Notes: generated by a model from the letters alone, not told the origin. Numbered from the stretch's first letter, positions 23,627-32,179 are shown. The stretch is DNA of 64,000 nucleotides from Spirochaetota bacterium (GCA_023443865.1 JAEZST010000021.1:43557-107556); one strand, 5' to 3'. Program-made: numbers and translations.

Positions 23627-23650
23627 CATAATCCTACCTACCGGTCGGTA
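23627..23650. promoter_or_regulatory. TetR-type operator next to a -10-like hexamer
   Basis: TACC-T-ACCGGT-C-GGTA (23635-23650) is a near-perfect 16-bp palindrome centred on ACCGGT, a form common for TetR-family operators. CATAAT at 23627-23632 could be the -10 of a promoter whose start lies inside it. The next gene downstream is tpiA, 142 bases on. Confidence 0.45.
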
Positions 23651-23726
23651 ACCCCCAGGTGCGCATTCCTCCGCGCTCTTTTCCGCCACCCCTTCTTCTG
23701 CTATTAGTCTCCGCCCCCGGCCCTGA

Positions 23727-23755
23727 TTGAAACCTCTCGATAATTTTGGTACTAT
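23727..23755 (+). promoter_or_regulatory. Sigma-70 promoter of tpiA
   Basis: TTGAAA (23727-23732) and TACTAT (23750-23755) are separated by 17 bases, giving a leader of about 30 bases that contains GAGGAG. Confidence 0.85.
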
Positions 23756-23791
23756 TTACGTCATCAACGCTTTTTTTTTGAGGAGAAACCA

Positions 23792-24541
23792 ATGCGCAAA
23801 TATTTCATCGCCGGTAACTGGAAGATGCACAAGACCGCGTCCGAAGCGGTCGCCCTCGCCACCGAACTCGTGAAGGAGCTCAAAGGCGGGCCCCACAAGT
23901 ATATGATCGCCCCCTCCTTCACCGCCCTCGACGCGGTCTCGAAGGTCGTAAAGGGCACCAATATCCTCCTCGGCGCCCAGAACATGAGCACCGACGAGCA
24001 GGGCGCCCACACCGGCGAGGTATCGGTTCTCCAGCTCAAGGACCTCGGCGTGCAGGTCGTGATCCTCGGCCACTCCGAGCGGCGCCATACCTACAAGGAA
24101 GACGACGCCATGATCAACAAGAAGGTCAAGCTCGCCCTCTCCCACGGCCTCGAGGTAATCCTCTGCGTCGGCGAGCTCCTCGAGGAGCGCGAGGCCGGCA
24201 AGGCCGAAAAGGTGTGCGAAGAGCAGACCCGCAAGGGCCTCGCGGGCGTTTCCGCCGAAGACCTCAAGAAGGTGACCATAGCCTACGAGCCCGTCTGGGC
24301 CATCGGTACCGGCAAGACCGCTACCCCCGAAGACGCCGACGCGATCCACGAGTTTACCCGCGGTATTATCGCCGACATGTACGGTCAGGCCGCTGCCGAC
24401 GCGATGGTGATCCAGTACGGCGGTTCCATGAAGGCCGACAACGCCGAAGCCCTCCTCGCCAAGGAGAACATCGACGGCGGACTCATCGGCGGCGCGGCCC
24501 TCAAGGCCGACACCTTCAAGCCCATCGCCCTCTGTAAGTAA
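23792..24541 (+). CDS. tpiA: Triosephosphate isomerase
   Basis: TIM interconverts dihydroxyacetone phosphate and glyceraldehyde-3-phosphate. The 249-residue protein has the N-terminal FIAGNWKMHKT with the substrate Lys, the electrophilic His in ILGHSERRH, the catalytic Glu in the AYEPVWAIGTGKTATP motif, the YGGSMKADN phosphate loop and the IDGGLIGGAALK end. All catalytic residues are in place. GAGGAG precedes the ATG by 8 bases. It has its own promoter and a strong terminator, and shares the C-ending codon preference of gap and pgk. Confidence 0.97.
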   Translation: MRKYFIAGNWKMHKTASEAVALATELVKELKGGPHKYMIAPSFTALDAVSKVVKGTNILLGAQNMSTDEQGAHTGEVSVLQLKDLGVQVVILGHSERRHTYKEDDAMINKKVKLALSHGLEVILCVGELLEEREAGKAEKVCEEQTRKGLAGVSAEDLKKVTIAYEPVWAIGTGKTATPEDADAIHEFTRGIIADMYGQAAADAMVIQYGGSMKADNAEALLAKENIDGGLIGGAALKADTFKPIALCK

Positions 24542-24611
24542 GCCCCTTTTTCGGGGCGACCGGCCTCGCCGCCGCGCGAGCCGGCGCCGTTAAGCCTGAG
24601 CGTTCAGGCAA

Positions 24612-24649
24612 CCCGCCCGCCCGGCCCCTCGGCGGGCGGGCTCCTTTTT
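24612..24649 (+). terminator. Intrinsic terminator of tpiA
   Basis: CCCGCCCGCC and GGCGGGCGGG pair perfectly around a 9-base loop, followed by CTCC and five T. Confidence 0.88.
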
Positions 24650-24652
24650 GTC

Positions 24653-24681
24653 TTGCACAACAGGGCCGTTTGGGATATAGT
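24653..24681 (+). promoter_or_regulatory. Sigma-70 promoter of secG
   Basis: TTGCAC (24653-24658) and TATAGT (24676-24681) are 17 bases apart; the leader before the ATG at 24711 is about 23 bases and contains GGAGA. Confidence 0.85.
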
Positions 24682-24710
24682 GTTTTCTGAATCATTACCT
24701 GGAGAACTTT

Positions 24711-25082
24711 ATGGCTATCATCAGCATCGCTTTATTGGTCGTTTTCGTGCTCGTTTGCATCCTTATCGTGTCCCTCGTCCTCATTCAGAACGAGGAAGGC
24801 GACACCCTCGGCGGTATCTTCGCCGGCGGCAGCAATTCCGCCTTCGGTTCCCGTTCCGCCTCCGTGCTCACCAAAGCAACCTACGTGGTCGTGACCCTTT
24901 TCTTCGTGACCGCTTTCTTTCTCGCCTTCGTGAATAAGAGCCCCTCCGACAAGGGAATCGAGAACGCGGCCCGCATCGAGTCCGCCGGTTCCTCTTCCGA
25001 GTGGTGGTCGGGAGACCAGGCCGCGCCCGCAGAAACGGCGCCTGTCGAAACCGCCCCTGTCGAAGCGCCCGCGGCGCAGTAA
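24711..25082 (+). CDS. secG: SecG, protein translocase subunit
   Basis: SecG is the small two-helix subunit of SecYEG. The 123-residue protein has a first membrane helix at about 2-24, the conserved loop VLIQNEEGDTLGGIFAGGSNSAFGSRSA with the GG and S-x-x-FG-x-R pattern, and a second helix at about 52-73 (TYVVVTLFFVTAFFLAFV). The C-terminal 30 residues are an Ala/Pro/Glu-rich tail with repeated PVETAPVE units, longer than usual. It is followed after 9 bases by an EIIA protein gene, probably in the same transcript. Confidence 0.94.
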   Translation: MAIISIALLVVFVLVCILIVSLVLIQNEEGDTLGGIFAGGSNSAFGSRSASVLTKATYVVVTLFFVTAFFLAFVNKSPSDKGIENAARIESAGSSSEWWSGDQAAPAETAPVETAPVEAPAAQ

Positions 25083-25091
25083 GAGGCTCAT

Positions 25092-25568
25092 ATGGTACTC
25101 GGCCGTATCTTCTCGCCGAGCCTGATCAAGATCGGGCTCGAAAGCGAAGACAAGGATGAAACCTTCGAAGAAATGGTCGACCTGTTCGTCTCCCGATATC
25201 CCGACGCCGAGCGCGAGGGAATCCTTTCGGTTATTCGGGACCGGGAGTCGAAGCTTTCCACGGGCATTAAGACCGGCATTGCCCTGCCGCATGCCCAAAA
25301 CGTACCGGTTCCCCAGGGCGAATACGGGGTCATCGGCATATCCAAGGAGGGCATTGACTACGATGCCCTGGACGGAAAGCCCGTTCACGCCGTGTTCATG
25401 ATCCTCACGTCCAGCGAGGATTATTCCATGCACTTGCGGATTCTCAAGCGCCTCGCGTTCCTTCTGGAGAATCCCGAATTTTATCTATCCCTCATGGAAC
25501 AAAAAGATCCCGAGGGCGTCTATAAAACAATCTGCAAGTTTGAAGACTTACTGACGACTTCCGTGTAA
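25092..25568 (+). CDS. PtsN-like EIIA domain protein
   Basis: The 158-residue protein is a single fructose/mannitol-type EIIA domain of the PtsN (EIIA-Ntr) group, which receives phosphate from HPr-type proteins and acts as a regulator rather than a sugar carrier. The phospho-His lies in GIALPHAQN near residue 64, with the following VIGISKEGIDYDALDGKPVHAVFMILTS strand pattern and HLRILKRLA helix of the family. It is downstream of secG. A second EIIA protein, with an added helix-turn-helix, is at 49374. No EIIB or EIIC transport genes are adjacent, which fits a regulatory role. Confidence 0.88.
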   Translation: MVLGRIFSPSLIKIGLESEDKDETFEEMVDLFVSRYPDAEREGILSVIRDRESKLSTGIKTGIALPHAQNVPVPQGEYGVIGISKEGIDYDALDGKPVHAVFMILTSSEDYSMHLRILKRLAFLLENPEFYLSLMEQKDPEGVYKTICKFEDLLTTSV

Positions 25569-25687
25569 ATGGGCGTATCCCCGTGAAAGCGGGGACCGAA
25601 TCCCGCGGAAGACGAACCTGACCGACGTCATACCGGTTTCGCGCGGCGTCGCGCCCTTCGTCTTTCGCGATACATCGAGGGGATACT

Positions 25688-25993
25688 ATGGACGGGCAAG
25701 ACGTAATTGGGCACCTAATGAACGTAGAGCGCGAAGCCGCTTCGCTGCTCACTAATGCCCAGGCCGAGGCGGACCGGCGAAAGGCCGCCGCTACCGAGGA
25801 AGCCTCAAAAAAGTTCAAGGACGCATACGAGCAGATCGTCGCGTCGGGCGAGGCAGGGTTCGCCCGGGACAAAAAGGCCATCGACGAACGGCGCGCCCAA
25901 GCGCTTTCCGCCTATCAAGCCACCATCGAAACCATTCCCCTCTCTTCATCGTCTTTTAATTCCTATCTCGATTCGGTTTTTTCGGAAACGTGA
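25688..25993 (+). CDS. V/A-ATPase peripheral stalk subunit, G/H-type
   Basis: The 101-residue protein is a charged coiled-coil (NVEREAASLLTNAQAEADRRKAAATEEASKKFKDAYEQI) of the kind that pairs with subunit E to form the peripheral stalk of V/A-type ATPases. Such genes often head the operon, and this one sits 3 bases before the subunit C gene. The last 25 residues (TIPLSSSSFNSYLDSVFSET) are not coiled and differ from typical G subunits. The assignment rests on position, size and coiled-coil character, not on a specific motif. GAGGGG lies 9 bases before the ATG. Confidence 0.65.
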   Translation: MDGQDVIGHLMNVEREAASLLTNAQAEADRRKAAATEEASKKFKDAYEQIVASGEAGFARDKKAIDERRAQALSAYQATIETIPLSSSSFNSYLDSVFSET

Positions 25994-25996
25994 CCG

Positions 25997-26998
25997 ATGG
26001 ACAGGGTTGGTGCCGACGCATACGTATACGCCCGCGCCTGCGCGCTCAGGTCCAAGTCCTGGATCGGGCCGCGCGCGAAGCGACTACTCGAATCGCGAAG
26101 GCTGCAGGACCTGTGGACCCTCATTTACGACGAGCCGCCGCCCATGGTTCCCGAGGGCTTACTCGCCTTGCTCCTCGAACGTCAGTTTGAGCAGCGGGTA
26201 GTCGACCAGTTCCTCAACCTCATCTCCGTTTACGAAAGGCCCGATCCCGTATCCGTCGCCTTCCTCTCCCTTTACGAGTACAACAACCTGAAAGCGGAAT
26301 CCGCGGCCCTCGCCCAGGGGAAAACGGAACGGCCGTTCATAGTCGATATCGGCGAATACGGCCTATTCAACCACGACGCCTGGCCCGATTTGGCGGCGAT
26401 AACGCGGGGCACGAACTGCGCTTGGTATAACGCCGTTCCCGCGCCGGAAGCGCATATCGACTGGGAAACGAGGCTTGACCACGAGTATTACCGGAATCTG
26501 TGGACGGCCGTGAAATCCCTCGGGTCGCAGGACCGCGCAGCGGTGGAACCGTTGGTTAAAGAGGAGATTATCCTTCAGAATATCGTGTGGGCCCTACGGC
26601 TTCGGGTTTATTACGAAATGGACGCTGCCTCCATAGCGACCATGCTCGCGCTTTCCGACGAGGCCGATGGAGCCGAGTTGCGCCGTCCCGCCTCCGCCGC
26701 CCTCACCCGTTCGCCCGATGTCTGGAGCGAATGGGCGGACTGGGAGTACCGTTGGTTACTCAATCCGGGCGAGGAGGGGATTCCCTGGAATCTCGATCCC
26801 CGCTACGCGCAGCTCCAGGCGGACCGGAAGCTTTTCCGGATGGCGCAAAACCGGTTCCACCGCAATCCCTTTACCGCGGGCGTTCCCGTGGCCTTTTTCA
26901 AGCTAAAGCAGATGGAAGAACAGATGGTGCGCGTCGCCGCGGAAGGCTTACGGCTTGGCGCTACGGCGGATCAAATAGCCGAGATAACGGGGGACTAG
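25997..26998 (+). CDS. V/A-type ATPase subunit C (central socket, AC39 family)
   Basis: Subunit C (Thermus nomenclature; d in eukaryotes) is the funnel that links the central rotor D/F to the membrane c-ring. The 333-residue helical protein begins YVYARACALRSKSWIG, resembling the Y-x-x-x-R-x-R-x-x-x-L-L start of the AC39 family, and has the RLRVYYEMD and NPFTAGVPVAFFKLKQMEEQMVR blocks, the latter corresponding to the family's E-x-x-N-x-R membrane-ring contact region. It is cotranscribed between the G-like stalk gene and subunit I. Sequence conservation is low, so the call relies partly on position. Confidence 0.83.
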   Translation: MDRVGADAYVYARACALRSKSWIGPRAKRLLESRRLQDLWTLIYDEPPPMVPEGLLALLLERQFEQRVVDQFLNLISVYERPDPVSVAFLSLYEYNNLKAESAALAQGKTERPFIVDIGEYGLFNHDAWPDLAAITRGTNCAWYNAVPAPEAHIDWETRLDHEYYRNLWTAVKSLGSQDRAAVEPLVKEEIILQNIVWALRLRVYYEMDAASIATMLALSDEADGAELRRPASAALTRSPDVWSEWADWEYRWLLNPGEEGIPWNLDPRYAQLQADRKLFRMAQNRFHRNPFTAGVPVAFFKLKQMEEQMVRVAAEGLRLGATADQIAEITGD

Positions 26999-27002
26999 GA
27001 GT

Positions 27003-28982
27003 ATGTTCAGAACCACGAAGATGAAACTGATCGAGCTCATGATACTCCGCCAGGACGTGGACAAGGTCCTTGAGTATCTCGGGACGCGGGCCGATTTCGA
27101 GTTGCGGGAAGGCGCGAGCGAAAGAAAGAACGATCAGGACGAGCGTCTCGTCGCCCTTCTGGCGCGGCTTCAAACCGGCCGGGCCTTTCTGGGAATTCCC
27201 GATCCGGCCGGCTGGGAAAGCGGGGTAACCCTCCCCGAGGCCGGTCAGATAGAGGAAGCCGAGTCCCTCGCGGATCGCGTCGAGGAAATCAGGCGAGAGG
27301 AGCAGTCCGCCCGTGACTACCGTGACCGGGTTACCGACGCGCGGGACGAGGCACGCGCCTTCGCGAACCTGAAAGTTTCCTTTTCGGAGCTGGATAATCT
27401 CACCTTTTTAAGCCTTCGGATCGGGCGGATGGAACCGGCGGAACAGGAGAACGCGCGGAAGGCATTGGGAGACCGCGCGGTTATCGTGCCCCTGGGAGAG
27501 GACAAGACCCGTGTGCTCGCCGCTTCCTCGCGAAAGGGCCGCTTCGCCCTCGACTCCGAGCTGAAGAAATTCGGCTTCATTGCCCTGGAAATACCGGAGT
27601 CCTTTTCGGGCGTGCCCGACGAAATTCTCGCGGGACTGGAGCGTGAAGTCGATCAGGCGGAAATCGCCCTGTCCGAGGCGGTGAACGCCCGAATGCACTT
27701 TACCGCCGCCGTGGCCCATCAGTTCGTAGCCGCCCTCCAAAGAATCACGCTCGCGACGCGGGTCCGCCAGGTACGCTCCGCCCTTGAGTCAACCGAAATG
27801 GTATTCAGGGTCTCCGGCTGGATACCCGCCTCAGAGTCGAGCGCGCTCATGAACGAATTGGACAATCTTACCGAGGGGCGGGTAGCGATACGCGTCTGGT
27901 CCCCCGATGAGGTTCCGGAAGTGAAGTCAGGAACGGAGAAGGTGCCGGTACGCTATCGGCATGGGAAAATCGTCAAAAGTTTTGAGCGCATGATTTTCAG
28001 TTACGGCGCCCCCCTATACGGAACGATCGACCCCACTCCCGTAGTCGCCTTCTTTTTCACCCTCTTATTCGGCATCATGTTCGGCGACGTGGGCCAGGGC
28101 CTCGTCTTCGCCCTCTTTGGCTTCGTGCTCGCCTCGGACAGGGTGGGGGCCCTTCGCAAATGGGCCCATTTCGGCCCCATTTTCGTGGCCATCGGCGTAT
28201 CGAGCATGGTCATGGGAATTCTAACCGGCGAGTTTTTCGCCAACGGGGAAATACTCGCCCCGCTTTCCCGCGCTATCACGGGCTACTTCGGCGAAAGCAG
28301 GGACCATATTCTCGAGATGATGCCGACCAAGGATTCCCTCGGAAAGCTGATGGTATTCTTCGGCTTCACGCTTTCGGTGGGATTCGTGATCAATTCGCTT
28401 GGGCTTATCATCAATATCATAAACCAGTTTTCCCTAAGGCGGCCGGCACGGGCTATTTTCAGCAAAACCGGGCTTTGCGGCGCGGCCTTCTTCTGGTTCG
28501 GCGTGTTCTTGGCCATCCGTTTCGCGGTAACCGGAATCGCGCCGGCAATTCTCGAATGGTGCCTTTTAGGCTTCCCTCTTCTTGGCCTCTTTTTCGCCGA
28601 GCCCATCGTCCGCCTATTGGAAGGCCGCGGGAAAGCGTACGAAAACGGGGTATTAGCGGGAATAATCGAGGGGATCGTCGAGCTTCTGGAAGTCTTTTCC
28701 TCGTTCTTTTCAAATTCCGTCAGTTTCCTTCGCGTGGGCGCCTTCGCCCTCTCTCACGCCGTGTTAAGCTTTATCGTTTTTACCATGACCGAATTGGTCG
28801 GCGGTGACATGAGCGCCGGGGGAATCGTGGTGGAAGTCTTCGGTAACGCGGTAATCATCGTCTTGGAAGGCCTTATCGTGGCCATTCAGGTAGTTCGTTT
28901 ACAATATTACGAGTTCTTTTCGAAATTTTTCACCGAGACCGGAAAGGAGTTCAAGCCCTTCAGGTTTAAGTATAAGGAATAG
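27003..28982 (+). CDS. atpI: V/A-type ATPase subunit I (membrane stator)
   Basis: Subunit I forms the ion half-channels and anchors the stalks. The 659-residue protein has a cytoplasmic half of coiled-coil character (residues 1-330) and a membrane half from about residue 335 with seven or eight helices. The conserved PLYGTIDPTPVVAFFFTLLFGIMFGDVGQG, SNSVSFLRVGAFALSHAV and GLIVAIQVVRLQYYEFFSKFFTETGKEFKPF blocks are all there; the last contains the Arg and Glu that serve ion transfer. The ribosome site overlaps the end of subunit C. The stop is followed by a duplicated hairpin cassette before subunit K. Confidence 0.93.
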   Translation: MFRTTKMKLIELMILRQDVDKVLEYLGTRADFELREGASERKNDQDERLVALLARLQTGRAFLGIPDPAGWESGVTLPEAGQIEEAESLADRVEEIRREEQSARDYRDRVTDARDEARAFANLKVSFSELDNLTFLSLRIGRMEPAEQENARKALGDRAVIVPLGEDKTRVLAASSRKGRFALDSELKKFGFIALEIPESFSGVPDEILAGLEREVDQAEIALSEAVNARMHFTAAVAHQFVAALQRITLATRVRQVRSALESTEMVFRVSGWIPASESSALMNELDNLTEGRVAIRVWSPDEVPEVKSGTEKVPVRYRHGKIVKSFERMIFSYGAPLYGTIDPTPVVAFFFTLLFGIMFGDVGQGLVFALFGFVLASDRVGALRKWAHFGPIFVAIGVSSMVMGILTGEFFANGEILAPLSRAITGYFGESRDHILEMMPTKDSLGKLMVFFGFTLSVGFVINSLGLIINIINQFSLRRPARAIFSKTGLCGAAFFWFGVFLAIRFAVTGIAPAILEWCLLGFPLLGLFFAEPIVRLLEGRGKAYENGVLAGIIEGIVELLEVFSSFFSNSVSFLRVGAFALSHAVLSFIVFTMTELVGGDMSAGGIVVEVFGNAVIIVLEGLIVAIQVVRLQYYEFFSKFFTETGKEFKPFRFKYKE

Positions 28983-29060
28983 TCCAATAAGCCGATGCGA
29001 ATCGGCGTAATTTCAAGGAATCGTCCAATAAGCCGATGCGAATCGGCGTAATTTCAAGGA
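28982..29060 (+). repeat. 41-base tandem duplication carrying a hairpin and ribosome-site cassette
   Basis: The same 38 bases occur at 28982-29019 and 29023-29060 with no mismatch. Each copy holds GCCGAT-GCGA-ATCGGC, a 6-bp hairpin with a tetraloop, and ends in CAAGGA; the second copy's AAGGA is the ribosome site of the subunit K gene 8 bases on. The array lies between subunit I and the rotor subunit K, which is needed in many copies per enzyme. Confidence 0.93.
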
Positions 29061-29067
29061 GCAAAAT

Positions 29068-29370
29068 ATGAATCGTAAAGTGATCGGAACCGCGGCATTT
29101 CTCCTCGTCGGCATGGCCGGCGCCGTTTTTGCCCAGAGCGCGCCAGAGGCTGCGTCCGCTATTTCCGGGCTTAAGTACTTTGCCGCGGCCCTGGCGGTCG
29201 GAATCGCCTGTATTGCGGGCGGAATGGCGGTCGGAAGGATCGGAGCCGCGGCCATGGGCGCCATGAGCGAAAACGCGGAGCTATCCGGTAAGGCGCTTCC
29301 CTTCGTGGGCCTCGCCGAGGGTATCTGTCTTTGGGGCTTCCTCGTCGCCCTCCTGATCATCCTCCTGTAA
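29068..29370 (+). CDS. atpK: V/A-type ATPase subunit K (rotor ring c-subunit)
   Basis: The proteolipid subunit forms the rotating membrane ring. The 100-residue product has an N-terminal hydrophobic stretch ending in VFAQSA that looks like a signal peptide, as in the Thermus L subunit, followed by one helical hairpin: helix 1 at about 36-62 with repeated Gly, helix 2 at about 77-100. The ion-carrying Glu84 lies in FVGLAEGICLWGF. Helix 1 lacks the Gln that marks Na+-binding rings, so protons are the likelier ion; this is tentative. It is a single-hairpin type, not the fused four-helix form. Confidence 0.92.
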   Translation: MNRKVIGTAAFLLVGMAGAVFAQSAPEAASAISGLKYFAAALAVGIACIAGGMAVGRIGAAAMGAMSENAELSGKALPFVGLAEGICLWGFLVALLIILL

Positions 29371-29389
29371 TTCGGAAAGACCGATCGCG

Positions 29390-29731
29390 GTGCAATACTG
29401 GATAATCGGCGAACGGGAACTCGTATTGGGTTTTGCCCTCGTGGGCGTGGGCGGTACCGTGGCGAGTTCCCGTGATGAAGCCCTGGACGCGTTCTACCGG
29501 ATGACCGGCAGGGGCAATCAGCTCGCGGGCGGAACCCCCGTGGAAAACGAATCACCCATGGTCCTCATTTTGACCGAGGAAATCGCCTCTTATCTCGAAG
29601 ATGAGGTAAGGGAGTGGCAGATGGGAGACCGTTTGCCGCTGATCGTGGAGATTCCGGGGTTGCGCGGGCATCTGGCCGGGCGAAAAACCCTTACCGAATC
29701 GATTCGCGAGGCAATCGGCATCCATGTGTGA
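29390..29731 (+). CDS. atpF: V/A-type ATPase subunit F
   Basis: Subunit F is part of the central shaft with D and influences coupling. The 113-residue protein starts at GTG 29390 (MQYWIIGERELVLGFALVGVGG), matching the family's I-G-x-x-x-x-x-G-F-x-L-x-G opening, and has the VLILTEEIASYLEDEV motif and LPLIVEIPG strand typical of the Rossmann-like fold. The start codon is GTG and the ribosome site is weak (GGAAAGA 10 bases upstream). It sits between K and E, the same neighbourhood as in Thermus-type operons. Confidence 0.9.
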   Translation: MQYWIIGERELVLGFALVGVGGTVASSRDEALDAFYRMTGRGNQLAGGTPVENESPMVLILTEEIASYLEDEVREWQMGDRLPLIVEIPGLRGHLAGRKTLTESIREAIGIHV

Positions 29732-29747
29732 CCGAATGGAGAGATAA

Positions 29748-30374
29748 ATGGAAGAACTACGCTCTACGGACATTTTAGACCGCGAAATACACGAAGACGC
29801 GCGAAAGAAAGCCGAGAAGGTCCTGAAGGCAGCCGAACGGGAATGCGAACGCATCCGATCGGAGACGGAAGCCCGAATCGCGGCTGCCGCTCAAGATAAA
29901 AAGAAGGATTACGAGAAAAAACTGGAAGCGTACCGACAAGACGCGGAATCTTCCATTCCCCTGGAAAAACAGCGCCGGCTCGTTTCCCTCATCGACTCCT
30001 CGGTCCGAAAGGCCCTAATCGAGTGGTTTGAGGGAATCGGAAAGGAACGCCGCCTCGCGCTTTATCGTTCGAAACTCGAACGCTATGTCCCGAATCTCGG
30101 AACCGCGAGGGTCCGGGTTCGGGAGATAGGATACGCGGAATCTGAGATCGCAGATCTCATCGAAAAAACCGTAGGCAAGGGGCGTTTAACGGGCGTGACC
30201 CTCATCTCGGATGCGCAGTCCCGGGTTGAAGGCCTGGTCGACGGCCTTCTCGTGGAAACCGAGGACCGGTCAGTCCTGTGTCGGGTGACCCGATCGGAAC
30301 TGTTCGCCGAGCTTCTGTCCGACAAGCGGCAGGAGTTGGCCGAAGCGCTCTTCGGCGGGAGGCTGAGCGAATGA
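29748..30374 (+). CDS. atpE: V/A-type ATPase subunit E (peripheral stalk)
   Basis: Subunit E pairs with the G-type stalk protein and caps the A3B3 head. The 208-residue product has a long charged N-terminal coiled coil (residues 10-80; ILDREIHEDARKKAEKVLKAAERE) and a globular C-terminal half containing GRLTGVTLISDAQSRVEGLVDGLLVET, which corresponds to the family's G-G-x-x-x-x-x-x-G-x-x-x-x-x-N-T region. GAGA precedes the ATG. Its stop overlaps the start of the A subunit gene in an ATGA, so the two are translationally coupled. Confidence 0.9.
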   Translation: MEELRSTDILDREIHEDARKKAEKVLKAAERECERIRSETEARIAAAAQDKKKDYEKKLEAYRQDAESSIPLEKQRRLVSLIDSSVRKALIEWFEGIGKERRLALYRSKLERYVPNLGTARVRVREIGYAESEIADLIEKTVGKGRLTGVTLISDAQSRVEGLVDGLLVETEDRSVLCRVTRSELFAELLSDKRQELAEALFGGRLSE

Positions 30375-32179
30375 TCGAAAACGAAAGCGTCATCGGCAGG
30401 GTTACCCGAATATCCGGTCCCATAGTATTCGCCGAGGGGCTCGGCGCGTGCGGTCTCTACGACGTGGTCGACGTGGGCGATTCCGCCCTGATCGGGGAGA
30501 TTATCCGGCTGAAGAACGGAATCGCCACCATACAGGTGTATGAGGACGATACCGGCATGCGGGTGGGGGAGAAGGTCGTCTGTCACCGCCGCCCCCTTTC
30601 GGTGCGTTTGGGCCCCGGCCTGATCGGCACCATTTACGACGGCATACAGCGGCCCCTGGAAACGCTCTATGAGTCGTCGGGCGCCTTTTTGCTCCCCGGC
30701 GAGCGGAGCGTCCCGATCAACGCGGAAAAGAAATGGCGTTTCGTGCCCGACGCGGCCGCCGCGGAGAGCGTATCCGCCGGGCAGCCCTTTCCCGTCTCGG
30801 GCGGCACGGTGATCGGCACCGTCCAGGAAACCGCCTCGGTCGCGCACCGCATCATGGTATCCCCGGACGTTCGCGGCGAGACCATTGCGTGGCTCGCGGC
30901 CGAGGGCGATTATACCGTTGACGGGATCGTGGCCAAGACCGATCTCGGCGAGGAAATAAGGCTTTCCCACTGGTGGCCGGTGCGCCGCGCGCGGCCGTTC
31001 CGGGAGAAAATGACCGTCTCCGAGCCCCTCATTACGGGACAGCGGGTTATCGACGTGTTTTTCCCCCTGTCCAAGGGAGGGACCGCGGCGATACCCGGCG
31101 GCTTCGGCACCGGAAAAACCATGACCCAGCACGCCATCGCCAAATGGTGCGACGCGGACATTATCGTATACATCGGCTGCGGGGAACGGGGCAACGAGAT
31201 GACCGACGTTTTGTCTGAATTCCCCGAGTTGATCGATCCGCGATCGGGCCGCTCCCTTATGGAACGGACCATCCTGATCGCCAATACCTCGAACATGCCC
31301 GTGGCCGCCCGCGAGGTTTCCCTCTATTCCGGCATCACCCTTGCCGAATACTACCGGGACATGGGCCTTGCCGTGGCCATCATGGCCGATTCGACCAGCC
31401 GTTGGGCCGAGGCCCTGCGGGAACTTTCCGGACGCATGGAAGAAATGCCCGCGGAGGAAGGCTTTCCGGCCTACCTGCCCACCCGACTCGCCGAGTTTTA
31501 CGAGCGCGCCGGGCGGGTCACCGCCCTGTGCGGAAAAGAGGGCTCCATATCGGTAATCGGCGCGGTTTCTCCCCCCGGCGGCGACTTTTCCGAGCCGGTA
31601 ACCCAGCACACGAAACGGTTCATACGCTGTTTCTGGGCCCTGGACCGCGACCTCGCCAACGCCCGGCATTATCCGGCCATCGGCTGGATCGAATCCTACT
31701 CGGAATACGCCGACGAAATTCGCCCCTGGTGGGACCGTCTCGATCCCCAGTGGAATACCGTCCGCGTCCAGGCCCTGGAGCTCCTGAAACGCGAGCAGCG
31801 GCTTCAGCAAATCGTGCGGCTCATCGGTCCCGACGCGCTGCCCGATACGGAACGGATCATACTCGTTACCGCGGAGATGATCAAAAACGGTTTTCTCCAG
31901 CAAAGCGCCTTCGACGACATCGATATGTTCTCCGAGCCGGCAAAGCAAATCATGATCCTCGCCATGATCATGAGCTTCCACGAGCGCGCCTCCCGCATCA
32001 TTAAAAGCGGCGCGCCCCTGATGAAGGTGGTAAACCTTGCATGCCGAGAGGAAATTATCCGCGTGAAGACCACCTATAAAAACGAGGATACCGCCGGCAT
32101 CGCGGCGGTGGAACTCCGGATGAACCAGCAGCTTGACGAACTGGAGCGAATGTACCGAAAGGCGGAGGTCCGGGAATGA
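30371..32179 (+). CDS. atpA: V/A-type ATPase catalytic subunit A
   Basis: This 602-residue subunit carries the catalytic nucleotide sites of the A3B3 head. It has the beta-barrel start VIGRVTRISGPIVFAEG, the non-homologous bulge region (about 115-190), the P-loop GGFGTGKTMTQ, the GCGERGNEMTDVL motif with the catalytic Glu, and MADSTSRWAEALRELSGRMEEMPAEEGFPAYLPTRLAEFYERAG. The P-loop reads GGFGTGKT, whereas GPFGSGKT is usual. The start at 30371 overlaps the subunit E stop; the open frame extends further upstream but without matching sequence. The end overlaps subunit B by 4 bases. Confidence 0.96.
   Translation: MIENESVIGRVTRISGPIVFAEGLGACGLYDVVDVGDSALIGEIIRLKNGIATIQVYEDDTGMRVGEKVVCHRRPLSVRLGPGLIGTIYDGIQRPLETLYESSGAFLLPGERSVPINAEKKWRFVPDAAAAESVSAGQPFPVSGGTVIGTVQETASVAHRIMVSPDVRGETIAWLAAEGDYTVDGIVAKTDLGEEIRLSHWWPVRRARPFREKMTVSEPLITGQRVIDVFFPLSKGGTAAIPGGFGTGKTMTQHAIAKWCDADIIVYIGCGERGNEMTDVLSEFPELIDPRSGRSLMERTILIANTSNMPVAAREVSLYSGITLAEYYRDMGLAVAIMADSTSRWAEALRELSGRMEEMPAEEGFPAYLPTRLAEFYERAGRVTALCGKEGSISVIGAVSPPGGDFSEPVTQHTKRFIRCFWALDRDLANARHYPAIGWIESYSEYADEIRPWWDRLDPQWNTVRVQALELLKREQRLQQIVRLIGPDALPDTERIILVTAEMIKNGFLQQSAFDDIDMFSEPAKQIMILAMIMSFHERASRIIKSGAPLMKVVNLACREEIIRVKTTYKNEDTAGIAAVELRMNQQLDELERMYRKAEVRE

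Noticed and set aside
28982..29060. The two identical 38-base units as a minimal CRISPR array
   Set aside because: The gap between copies is only 3 bases, there is no spacer and no cas gene; the unit holds a ribosome site used by the next gene.
30083..31981. 632-codon minus-strand frame across the ATPase E and A genes
   Set aside because: Shadow of two conserved subunits; its translation shows no domain.
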